A stretch of 64,000 nt of DNA, from NCBI RefSeq assembly GCF_000422685.1, contig NZ_KE383905.1, positions 255,065 through 319,064 on the forward strand. Direction: 5' to 3'. Both the position numbers and the translations under genes were made by a program. Below the pieces are notes generated by a model. That model was not told the DNA's origin. It ran no database searches and worked only from the letters and a program-made list of their open reading frames with translations. This document shows positions 38,763 to 46,029 of the stretch, piece after piece (position 1 is the stretch's first letter; every line of letters starts with the position of its first letter). Origin of the DNA: Flavobacterium gelidilacus DSM 15343 (GTDB lineage: Bacteria; Bacteroidota; Bacteroidia; Flavobacteriales; Flavobacteriaceae).

Positions 38763-39743
38763 ATGAATTACGCAGAAAACATATTAGAGACTATTGGTAA
38801 CACACCAATGGTAAAGTTAAATAAACTTACAGCAGAATTACCTTGTCTTGTATTAGCTAAATACGAAACATTTAATCCTGGAAATTCTGTAAAAGATAGA
38901 ATGGCTCTTCAGATGATTGAAGACGCCGAAGCAGATGGAAGACTAAAGCCAGGTGGAACAATTATCGAAGGAACTTCTGGTAACACTGGAATGGGATTAG
39001 CACTTGCAGCTATTATAAAAGGCTACAAATGTATTTTTGTAATGGCTGACAAACAATCCAAAGAAAAAGTGGATATATTAAAGGCTGTTGGAGCAGAAGT
39101 AGTAGTTTGTCCAACTAATGTTGAGCCAACAGATCCACGTTCGTATTATTCAGTTTCAAAACGATTAGGTGAAGAAACTCCAAATTCTTGGTATGTAAAT
39201 CAATATGACAATCCAAGTAATGCAAAAGCACATTACAAAAGTACAGGTCCAGAAATTTGGGAACAAACAGACGGAAAAGTTACTCATTTTGTAGTTGGAG
39301 TTGGAACTGGGGGAACAATTTCTGGAGTAGGTAAATATTTAAAAGAACAAAATCCAAACGTAAAAATTTGGGGAATTGACACCTATGGTTCAGTGTTTAA
39401 AAAATACCACGAAACTGGAATTTTTGACGAAAAAGAAATATACCCTTACGTAACAGAAGGAATCGGAGAAGATATTTTGCCCTTAAATGTAGATTTCTCA
39501 ATCATAGATGGTTTTACAAAAGTGACTGATAAAGATGCTGCGGTTTATACACAAAGACTTTCTAAAGAAGAAGGAATGTTTTTAGGAAATTCTGCTGGTG
39601 CTGCAATTAAAGGTGTATTGCAATTAAAAGAGCATTTCAAGGCAGAAGATGTAGTAGTTGTTTTATTTCACGATCACGGAAGCCGTTATGTTGGAAAAAT
39701 GTACAACGACGAATGGATGAAAAAAATGGGTTACATAGACTAA
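38763..39743 (+). CDS. Cysteine synthase / cystathionine beta-synthase family enzyme
   Basis: From the ATG at 38763 the protein has 326 residues; the frame extends upstream to 38637, but a promoter lies there and homology begins at MNYAENILETIGNTPMVKLN. NPGNSVKDR gives the PLP lysine Lys44, EGTSGNTGMGLA the substrate loop, and GVGTGGTISGVGKY the phosphate loop. The C-terminal half (EGIGEDILPLNVDFSIIDGF) is closer to the catalytic core of cystathionine beta-synthase than to classical CysK, but heme and CBS regulatory domains are absent. It makes a C-S bond from serine or O-acetylserine; which one is not decided here. Confidence 0.88.
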   Translation: MNYAENILETIGNTPMVKLNKLTAELPCLVLAKYETFNPGNSVKDRMALQMIEDAEADGRLKPGGTIIEGTSGNTGMGLALAAIIKGYKCIFVMADKQSKEKVDILKAVGAEVVVCPTNVEPTDPRSYYSVSKRLGEETPNSWYVNQYDNPSNAKAHYKSTGPEIWEQTDGKVTHFVVGVGTGGTISGVGKYLKEQNPNVKIWGIDTYGSVFKKYHETGIFDEKEIYPYVTEGIGEDILPLNVDFSIIDGFTKVTDKDAAVYTQRLSKEEGMFLGNSAGAAIKGVLQLKEHFKAEDVVVVLFHDHGSRYVGKMYNDEWMKKMGYID

Positions 39744-39768
39744 TTTGTCCTTTTAAATAAATTTATAT

Positions 39769-39804
39769 AAATCCTAATTGATATTTTTTCAATTAGGATT
39801 TTTT
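39769..39804 (+). terminator. Intrinsic terminator
   Basis: AATCCTAATTG (39770-39780) pairs with CAATTAGGATT (39790-39800), followed by TTTT. Confidence 0.8.
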
Positions 39805-39831
39805 ATATATTAGTACTTTCAATTTTAAATA

Positions 39832-41100
39832 ATGAAAGAAGATTTTCTACACTACATTTGGCAAAACAAAAAGTTTGATTTTTCAAACCTAATAACAACA
39901 CAAGGAGAAAGTTTAACCCTTGTCAATGTTGGGGATTATTTACAACAAGAAGGACCAGATTTTTTCAATGCTCAACTAATAATAGGCAATCAAAAATGGG
40001 CAGGAAATGTAGAAATTCATATAAAATCTTCGGATTGGTATTTACACAATCATGAAAAAGATGTAAATTATGATAGTGTTATTCTTCATGTAGTTTGGGA
40101 ACATGATGTCGATATTTATAGAAAAAATAATGCAACAATCCCAGTTTTAGAATTAATGAAACTGGTTTCTCAAGAAGAAATATCAAAGTACAACGCATTA
40201 GTAACGCCAAAATCTTGGATATTTTGCGAAAAAGATATTGCTACTATAAAAGAAATAGTACTAACAAATTGGCAAGAACGATTGTTTTTTGAGCGTTTGG
40301 AAAACAAAGCAATACCTTTTGAAATCTTGCTAAAAGAAAATCATTCTGATTGGGAAGCTACACTCTTTTGTATGTTAGCGAAAAATTTTGGTCTTAACAT
40401 CAACGGTCAGTCTTTTCTTGATTTAGCTAAGTCAATTCCGTTTTCTATACTTAAAAAAGAATCTTTCGAAGTTGAAAATCTAGAAGCATTGTTTTTTGGA
40501 AAGGGTCAAATGTTGAATGATGAAAAACAAGATAATTATTTAATTGATTTGCAAAAGCGCTGGCATTTTTTATCGCATAAATACCAATTAGAAGCTTCGC
40601 ACATAACGCAAATTCAGTTTTTTAAATTAAGACCAGATAATTTCCCAACAATTCGATTAGCACAATTAGCAATGTTATACCATAGTAAGCAAACTTTGTT
40701 TTTAGAATTGATTTTAGCCAAAACGACAGGAGAAATTTATAAAATTTTCAATAATGCAACATCTAGTTATTGGACTAGTCATTATAATTTTGATTCTCAA
40801 AGTAAAATCAAGTCAAAAACAATCAGCAATTCATTCATAGACTTAATCATCATAAATACAATAATCCCATTAAAGTTTCTATATGCAAAGGCTAACGGAA
40901 AAGATAGTATAGAAGAATTGATTGATTTAATTCAAACCGTAAAGCCAGAAAAAAATAGTATTATAGAGAAATTTGATTTCTTTAAAATTAAATCAAAAAA
41001 TGCCTTTGAATCTCAAGCATTATTGCAATTAAAAAATGAATATTGTAGCAATAAAAAATGTTTACAATGCGAAATTGGACTAACATTGTTAAAAAAATAA
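39832..41100 (+). CDS. DUF2851 family protein
   Basis: This 422-residue protein matches DUF2851: MKEDFLHYIWQNKKFDFSNL at the N-terminus, QEGPDFFNAQLIIGNQKWAG, NVEIHIKSSDWYLHNH and a Cys-rich end (CSNKKCLQCEIG). The function is unknown. The spacing of Asp in GPDF, Glu in VEIH and Lys in HIKSSDW resembles a nuclease-type PD-(D/E)xK core, which is my inference. The C-terminal cysteines could bind a metal. No signal peptide, so probably cytoplasmic. The gene starts 28 bases after the upstream terminator. Confidence 0.85.
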   Translation: MKEDFLHYIWQNKKFDFSNLITTQGESLTLVNVGDYLQQEGPDFFNAQLIIGNQKWAGNVEIHIKSSDWYLHNHEKDVNYDSVILHVVWEHDVDIYRKNNATIPVLELMKLVSQEEISKYNALVTPKSWIFCEKDIATIKEIVLTNWQERLFFERLENKAIPFEILLKENHSDWEATLFCMLAKNFGLNINGQSFLDLAKSIPFSILKKESFEVENLEALFFGKGQMLNDEKQDNYLIDLQKRWHFLSHKYQLEASHITQIQFFKLRPDNFPTIRLAQLAMLYHSKQTLFLELILAKTTGEIYKIFNNATSSYWTSHYNFDSQSKIKSKTISNSFIDLIIINTIIPLKFLYAKANGKDSIEELIDLIQTVKPEKNSIIEKFDFFKIKSKNAFESQALLQLKNEYCSNKKCLQCEIGLTLLKK

Positions 41101-41102
41101 TT

Positions 41103-41110
41103 TATCTTTG
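41103..41110 (+). promoter_or_regulatory. -7 promoter element of the PspC-like gene
   Basis: TATCTTTG, 17 bases before the ATG at 41128 and 2 bases after the DUF2851 stop. Confidence 0.5.
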
Positions 41111-41127
41111 AGCTAAGAATAAGAACA

Positions 41128-41349
41128 ATGATTAGAAATATACTACATTTTTTTGAAAAAAACGGCTTTTTTGTAGCTTCTCGTTTAGCAGATAGTCTTG
41201 GTATGAAAGCTACTAATGTTCGTTTGTTTTTTATCTATATATCATTCATCACAGCAGGTTTATGGTTTGGTGTCTATTTAACTTTTGCTTTTTGGTTAAA
41301 ACTAAAAGACATGATTTATACCAAAAGATCTTCGGTGTTTGATTTGTAA
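41128..41349 (+). CDS. Small PspC-domain membrane protein
   Basis: This 73-residue protein has one hydrophobic segment (about 32-56, LFFIYISFITAGLWFGVYL) preceded by ASRLADSLGMKATNVR, the usual N-terminal pattern of PspC domains. PspC is a partner in the phage-shock envelope-stress response in enterobacteria, but stand-alone short forms in Bacteroidota have no established role. No pspA or pspF is nearby. It sits between DUF2851 and the sodium symporter, each with its own promoter element. Confidence 0.75.
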   Translation: MIRNILHFFEKNGFFVASRLADSLGMKATNVRLFFIYISFITAGLWFGVYLTFAFWLKLKDMIYTKRSSVFDL

Positions 41350-41363
41350 ACTTCAATAATTTC

Positions 41364-41393
41364 TTTGTTTTTTAATTGGTTTTATTATCTTTG
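41364..41393 (+). promoter_or_regulatory. Promoter of the sodium symporter operon
   Basis: TTTG (41364-41367), 18 bases and TATCTTTG (41386-41393), 29 bases before the ATG. Confidence 0.75.
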
Positions 41394-41422
41394 AAAAACT
41401 AATAACTAACCAAAAATATTTT

Positions 41423-43237
41423 ATGTCTACAAAAGCAGATTCTTGGGGCTCGCGAGTCGGCCTTATATTAGCAATGGCTGGAAATGCAGTTGGTCTTGGA
41501 AATTTCTTAAGATTTCCGGTTCAAGCAGTCCAAAATGGGGGTGGAGCATTTATAATACCTTACTTAGTTTGTTTTCTAGTAATGGGTATTCCTTTACTTT
41601 TTATTGAATGGTCAACAGGTAGATATGGTGGAAGTAAAGGAAACCATAGTACACCTTACATTCTTAATACAATGGCAAAAGGAAGAATCTGGAAATACAT
41701 TGGTGTTTTCGGAATTTTTACTAACATAGCTGTAGCAGCTTATTATTGTTACATAGAGTCATGGACCATGTCTTATGTATATCATACATTAATTGGTACT
41801 TTTAACGGAATGAGTCAAGCTGATGTAGCAGGTTTCTTTAACTCATATGTTGATGTTGCTCAGTCTACAACAGGTATTCCATACGAAGCTGTTGTTTTTT
41901 ATATTTTCTGTTTGTTGTTAAATACTTTTATCCTTTCTAAAGGTTTAGGTGGTATTGAAAAAGTAGCAAAAATCGGAATGCCTTTATTAATTATGTTTGG
42001 AGTTGTTTTGGCTGTACGTGGATTAACTCTTGGGACAACAGGTGCTTCAGAAATTTTTCCTGATGCAAATGCATGGGATGGTTTAAATTTCTTATGGACA
42101 CCACAATTTGACTCCTTAACTAATCCAAAAGTCTGGCTGGCAGCGGCAGGGCAAATTTTCTTCACATTATCTGTGGGAATGGGAACTATACAATGTTATG
42201 CTTCCTATATTAGAGAAAAAGATGATATCGCTCTTAATGCAGTTTCGGCTGGTTTTATGAACGAATTTGTTGAAGTAGTATTAGGTAGTTTAATTGTAAT
42301 TCCAATTGCAGCAGGTTATTTAGGATTGGATTGGGTACTTCAAAACGCAGGTTTTGGTATGGCTTTCCAAACAATGCCTTATTTATTTCAACAATGGGGT
42401 GATGTCCTTTCAATATTTGCTGGAGTTTTCTGGTTTGGACTATTGTTCTTTGCAGGTATTACTTCTTCATTAGCAATGGGAACACCTTGGATGGGATTCA
42501 TGCAAGATGAGTTTAACTGGAGTAAAATTAAAGGAGCTTGGTCTTTTGGAGGTTTAGCTTTGTTAATGGGATTACCAACTGTTATCTTTTATAAACAAGG
42601 TTTGTTTGATCAGTATGATTATTGGGCAGGAACAGTAAGTTTAGTGGTTTTCGCATTCCTTGAAACTATTTTATTCTCTTATATTTTTGGAATTAAAAAA
42701 GGATGGGCAGAAATCAATAGAGGGGCTGATATTAAAATACCAGGCATCTATAAATATATAATTTTAATAGTAACTCCGTTACTTTTAGGTTCTGTGCTTG
42801 TAACGAGTATTCCAGATTGGATTGACAAAGTAAACGATGCAGACACAAACAACAAAGAATGGTTTACAGATTCTTATTATGCGGAAAACTTTGATGCTAC
42901 TGGAACTCAAAAAGGTAAAGTAGAAGAAGTTAGTGCTAACTATATTAAACTGTCTTTCGAAAATAAGAAACAGGTTTTTGATAAAGAAGCCGAAAAGGTC
43001 AAAGATGTTAGCTTCCAAGATTTTAAAGAGTATAAATTTGAGGCTTCAAAAAATCAGGTAACAACAGTTAAAGTTGGCGATGAAATTTCGGCAAATGATA
43101 AAATCGCTACAGGAGATTTTACAAACGATACATTTTATAAATTTTTAGGAAGAATGTTACTTTTATCATTGTTCTTATTCATTTCATTAGTTGTATATTT
43201 AGCTTATAAAAAACGAATTAAAGAAGGGAAAGAATAA
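41423..43237 (+). CDS. Sodium-dependent transporter, NSS (neurotransmitter:sodium symporter) family
   Basis: This 604-residue protein has about twelve membrane segments. GNAVGLGNFLRFP in segment 1 is the LeuT-like sodium and substrate site, and GQIFFTLSVGMGTIQCYASY lies in segment 6. Bacterial members import amino acids with sodium. It is longer than LeuT (about 510 residues) mainly because of a soluble insert of about 100 residues (465-568) between segments 11 and 12, rich in Lys, Glu and Asp. The substrate is unknown. A 53-residue single-helix gene follows after 2 bases, as in MetP-MetS type transporters. Confidence 0.92.
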   Translation: MSTKADSWGSRVGLILAMAGNAVGLGNFLRFPVQAVQNGGGAFIIPYLVCFLVMGIPLLFIEWSTGRYGGSKGNHSTPYILNTMAKGRIWKYIGVFGIFTNIAVAAYYCYIESWTMSYVYHTLIGTFNGMSQADVAGFFNSYVDVAQSTTGIPYEAVVFYIFCLLLNTFILSKGLGGIEKVAKIGMPLLIMFGVVLAVRGLTLGTTGASEIFPDANAWDGLNFLWTPQFDSLTNPKVWLAAAGQIFFTLSVGMGTIQCYASYIREKDDIALNAVSAGFMNEFVEVVLGSLIVIPIAAGYLGLDWVLQNAGFGMAFQTMPYLFQQWGDVLSIFAGVFWFGLLFFAGITSSLAMGTPWMGFMQDEFNWSKIKGAWSFGGLALLMGLPTVIFYKQGLFDQYDYWAGTVSLVVFAFLETILFSYIFGIKKGWAEINRGADIKIPGIYKYIILIVTPLLLGSVLVTSIPDWIDKVNDADTNNKEWFTDSYYAENFDATGTQKGKVEEVSANYIKLSFENKKQVFDKEAEKVKDVSFQDFKEYKFEASKNQVTTVKVGDEISANDKIATGDFTNDTFYKFLGRMLLLSLFLFISLVVYLAYKKRIKEGKE

Positions 43238-43239
43238 TT

Positions 43240-43401
43240 ATGAACACAACAGCAATAATAACAATGGTTTGTGCACAAGGAATAGTGGTTAGCTTTGCAG
43301 CTTACTTTTTCTATAAAGTTTTAACTATTCCGCCAAAACAAGAGCCTGATTCGTTTTCAGAAAATGATGACGAACTAGTTAGACAAGAACCTAAAAAATA
43401 A
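43240..43401 (+). CDS. Small membrane subunit of the NSS transporter (MetS-like)
   Basis: This 53-codon frame begins MNTTAIITMVCAQGIVVSF, one transmembrane helix (about 5-29) followed by a polar acidic tail (SENDDELVRQEPKK). It starts 2 bases after the symporter stop, so translation is probably coupled. The N-terminus resembles MetS, the small subunit needed by the MetP methionine transporter of Corynebacterium, a family found beside many bacterial NSS genes. Assignment rests on position, size and pattern. Confidence 0.7.
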   Translation: MNTTAIITMVCAQGIVVSFAAYFFYKVLTIPPKQEPDSFSENDDELVRQEPKK

Positions 43402-43412
43402 ATTTAGGAAGA

Positions 43413-44300
43413 ATGCAAAATATAAAATCCTACTTCATGTTTTCAAGAGAACACAGAAGTGGGATTTTTTTGTTGTTACTGATCGTGACTTTATTTCAAA
43501 TTGGTTGGTATTTTTTTGATTTTTCACCAAAAACACCAAAGCCATCTAATGATGAGCTTCAATGGTTAGCTATGCAAAGTGAGATTGATAGTTTGAAACA
43601 AATTAATAACGACAAGAAATATGAAATCAAACCTTTTAATCCAAATTTCATTACGGATTATAAAGGGTCAGTTTTAGGAATGTCAGTTGATGAAATTGAT
43701 AGGCTTCATAAATTTAGAGCACTAGACAAATATGTAAATTCTGCAAAAGAGTTTCAACAAGTCACAAAAGTTTCAAATGAACTGCTAAACAAAATTTCGC
43801 CTAATTTTAAATTCCCTGACTGGGTTACTAACAAAAATAATTCAAACTATAAGGATTATTCAAATGTCAACTTTAAAAAATTTCCAGAAAAGAAAGCCAC
43901 TGTTATCAAAGATATAAACACTGCTTCTAAAGAAGATATCATGGAGGTTTATGGTATTGGTGATAAAATTTCCGATATCGTTCTTCAAGAAAAAGAGAAA
44001 TTTGGTGCTTTTGCCTCAATTGAACAATTGCAATACGTTTGGGGTGTTTCGCCAGAAGCTTATGAGGATATTCAAAAGAGATTTTTTATCGGACAAAATC
44101 CAACAATTAAGAAAGTAGACATCAATAACTTATCTATAAAAGAATTGTCTAAATTTCCTTATTTTGATTATAATTTGGCAAGACAAATTGTTATTTATCG
44201 AAGTGCTAATGATGATATAAAGAATATTGAGGATTTAACAAAAATTAAGGGAATGCCTAACGAAAAAATAAAAATAATAGCCTTATATTTGGAATTCTAA
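43413..44300 (+). CDS. ComEA-like helix-hairpin-helix membrane protein
   Basis: This 295-residue protein has an N-terminal membrane segment (about 17-35, SGIFLLLLIVTLFQIGWYFF) and two C-terminal helix-hairpin-helix units: DINTASKEDIMEVYGIGDKI (about 168-225) and VDINNLSIKELSKFPYFDYN (about 231-295). Such HhH domains bind DNA without sequence preference; ComEA is the DNA receptor in competence, but many Bacteroidota homologues have no tested role. The gene starts 11 bases after the symporter small subunit and shares its operon. Another weaker unit may lie at about residues 82-130. Confidence 0.85.
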   Translation: MQNIKSYFMFSREHRSGIFLLLLIVTLFQIGWYFFDFSPKTPKPSNDELQWLAMQSEIDSLKQINNDKKYEIKPFNPNFITDYKGSVLGMSVDEIDRLHKFRALDKYVNSAKEFQQVTKVSNELLNKISPNFKFPDWVTNKNNSNYKDYSNVNFKKFPEKKATVIKDINTASKEDIMEVYGIGDKISDIVLQEKEKFGAFASIEQLQYVWGVSPEAYEDIQKRFFIGQNPTIKKVDINNLSIKELSKFPYFDYNLARQIVIYRSANDDIKNIEDLTKIKGMPNEKIKIIALYLEF

Positions 44301-44338
44301 AATATAAAGACGCTAATTTAATAAAATAATAACAATAT

Positions 44339-45508
44339 ATGAATTCATTATACTTCACAGAAGAACATGAAATGTTTAGGTCTAGTCTTCGAGACTTTTT
44401 AAAAAAAGAAGTTGTTCCTCATGTAGATAAATGGGAAAAAACAGGAACCATAGAACGTTTTATCTGGAAAAAATTTGGAGAAATGGGTTTCTTCGGAATT
44501 AATTATCCTGAAGCTTATGGTGGAATGAATTTAGATTTATTTTACACTGTGATTTTTTTAGAAGAACTTCAAAAAATTAATTCTGGTGGTTTTGCAGCTG
44601 CAATGTGGGCGCATGCTTATTTAGCAATGACTCACTTAAATGCAGAAGGAGATGAAAGAATTAAACAAGACTATTTAGCACCAAGTATTTTAGGGGATAA
44701 AATAGGAGCTTTATGTGTGACTGAACCTTTTGGCGGTAGTGATGTGGCAGGAATGCGAACAACTGCTGTTAAAAAAGGAGATAAATACGTTTTAAATGGT
44801 TCTAAAACATTTATTACTAATGGTGTTTATGCAGATTATTATGTAGTTGCCGCTAAAACAAGTCCAGATTTAGGAAACAAAGGAATAAGTATGTTTCTAG
44901 TTGATACAAAAACTACTGGAGTTTCAGCAACTAAATTAGATAAATTAGGCTGGAGAGCTTCAGATACAGCAGAAATTGCTTTTGATAATGTAGAAATTCC
45001 TCTAGAAAACCTAATGGGTGAAGAAGGAAAAGGATTTCCATACATCATGCAGCATTTTGCTTTCGAACGCTTAATTATGGCTGTAAATGCGCATTCAAGA
45101 GCAGAATTTGCAATCGAATATGCAATTGACTACATGTCGCAACGTGAAGCATTTGGTAGAACTATCAACAAATTTCAAGCATTGCGTCATACAATAGTAG
45201 AACACGCAACAGATGTTGAGCATTGTAAAGTATTTAATTACGCAGCAGTTGCTCGTTTAGATAAAAAAGAATATGTTGTAAAAGAAGCAACTATGGCAAA
45301 GCTTAAATCAACAAAAGTTGCTGATGAAACAATATACAGTTGTCTTCAAATGCTAGGTGGCTACGGTTACATGGAAGAATATCCATTGGCTAGAATGTCA
45401 AGAGATAGTCGTTTAGGACCAATTGGAGGAGGAACTTCAGAAATCCTAAAAGAAATCCTATCAAAAATGATTATAGATAATAAAGATTACAAGCCAGCTG
45501 TAAAGTAG
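44339..45508 (+). CDS. Acyl-CoA dehydrogenase
   Basis: This 389-residue protein has the acyl-CoA dehydrogenase fold: CVTEPFGGSDVAGMRTTA (FAD contact), NGSKTFITNG, REAFGRTINKFQALRH and QMLGGYGYMEEYPLARMSRD. At the usual C-terminal base position the sequence reads GGGTSEIL, with Gly instead of Glu. Glu243 in FAFERLIMA aligns with the alternative base of isovaleryl- and long-chain acyl-CoA dehydrogenases, so the enzyme should be active with that geometry. The chain-length preference is unknown. It has its own terminator at 45535. No electron-transfer flavoprotein gene is near. Confidence 0.92.
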   Translation: MNSLYFTEEHEMFRSSLRDFLKKEVVPHVDKWEKTGTIERFIWKKFGEMGFFGINYPEAYGGMNLDLFYTVIFLEELQKINSGGFAAAMWAHAYLAMTHLNAEGDERIKQDYLAPSILGDKIGALCVTEPFGGSDVAGMRTTAVKKGDKYVLNGSKTFITNGVYADYYVVAAKTSPDLGNKGISMFLVDTKTTGVSATKLDKLGWRASDTAEIAFDNVEIPLENLMGEEGKGFPYIMQHFAFERLIMAVNAHSRAEFAIEYAIDYMSQREAFGRTINKFQALRHTIVEHATDVEHCKVFNYAAVARLDKKEYVVKEATMAKLKSTKVADETIYSCLQMLGGYGYMEEYPLARMSRDSRLGPIGGGTSEILKEILSKMIIDNKDYKPAVK

Positions 45509-45534
45509 GTTTCAATATAAGAATAAATTAGAAG

Positions 45535-45567
45535 GCCAAGATATTAGAAATTGTATCTTGGCTTTTT
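45535..45567 (+). terminator. Terminator of the acyl-CoA dehydrogenase gene
   Basis: GCCAAGATA (45535-45543) pairs with TATCTTGGC (45554-45562), followed by TTTTT. Confidence 0.85.
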
Positions 45568-45571
45568 ATTT

Positions 45572-45655
45572 GAAGCTAATCCAGCTATCCACTATATCTT
45601 TTTATTTTTTTAAAGAAAAAAAACAAAAAGGATGCCGTTCCTATCAGGGCTAAGC
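45572..45655. repeat. Dispersed intergenic repeat
   Basis: The left arm GAAGCTAATCCAGCTATCC and right arm GCCGTTCCTATCAGGGCTA flank an A/T-rich self-complementary middle (CTTTTT... and ...AAAAAG). This is the best-preserved copy of the family also seen at 1641-1797 and 38591-38631. Confidence 0.6.
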
Positions 45656-45729
45656 GAGTGTTTTTTCAATTCAAAAATCATTTATTGAAATAATTCGTAA
45701 TTCATGACTCATTAGTCATAATTAATAAT

Positions 45730-45758
45730 TACATTTGCACCCTTAACGAGAGGAGGTG
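45730..45758 (+). promoter_or_regulatory. rpsU promoter element and strong Shine-Dalgarno sequence
   Basis: A -7 element TACATTTG (45730-45737) precedes AGGAGGTG (45751-45758), an 8-base perfect complement of the 16S 3' end CACCTCCT. The Shine-Dalgarno core ends 10 bases before the ATG. I saw no other gene in the window with a comparable site. Confidence 0.85.
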
Positions 45759-45766
45759 TCAAAATT

Positions 45767-45961
45767 ATGTTAATTATACCAATTAAAGACGGAGAAAATA
45801 TAGATAGAGCTTTAAAGCGCTACAAGAGAAAATTTGATAAAACAGGAACTGTTCGTCAATTAAGATCGCGTCAAGCGTTTCACAAACCATCTGTAGTAAA
45901 TAGAGCAAAAATTCAAAAAGCTGCTTATATTCAGAACATGAAAGACGCATTAGAAAATTAA
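45767..45961 (+). CDS. rpsU: 30S ribosomal protein bS21
   Basis: This 64-residue basic protein begins MLIIPIKDGENIDRALKRYK and continues KRKFDKTGTVRQLRSRQ, the conserved bS21 core. It binds near the 3' end of 16S rRNA. In Flavobacterium ribosomes bS21, with bS6 and bS18, holds the anti-Shine-Dalgarno sequence out of reach, so most mRNAs do not use it. The strong Shine-Dalgarno before this very gene suggests that ribosomes lacking bS21 translate it preferentially. A terminator follows 22 bases after the stop. Confidence 0.97.
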   Translation: MLIIPIKDGENIDRALKRYKRKFDKTGTVRQLRSRQAFHKPSVVNRAKIQKAAYIQNMKDALEN

Positions 45962-45983
45962 TTTTTTTTAATGTCAAGATAAT

Positions 45984-46029
45984 AACCGTTAGTTTATAAA
46001 GTGTAACTTTGTAGCTAACGGTTTTTTTT
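45984..46029 (+). terminator. rpsU terminator, with the xerC promoter element in its loop
   Basis: AACCGTTAG (45984-45992) pairs with CTAACGGTT (46015-46023), followed by TTTTTT up to 46029. The xerC ATG begins at the next base (46030). TAACTTTG (46004-46011) lies in the loop. Confidence 0.8.
46004..46011 (+). promoter_or_regulatory. -7 promoter element of xerC
   Basis: TAACTTTG sits in the loop of the rpsU terminator, 18 bases before the xerC ATG. No TTTG -33 box is seen. Confidence 0.5.

Noticed and set aside
39711..39720. Third copy of the GACGAATGG upstream element
   Set aside because: It lies within codons of the cysteine/cystathionine synthase C-terminus and lacks the following T run, so it is a chance match.
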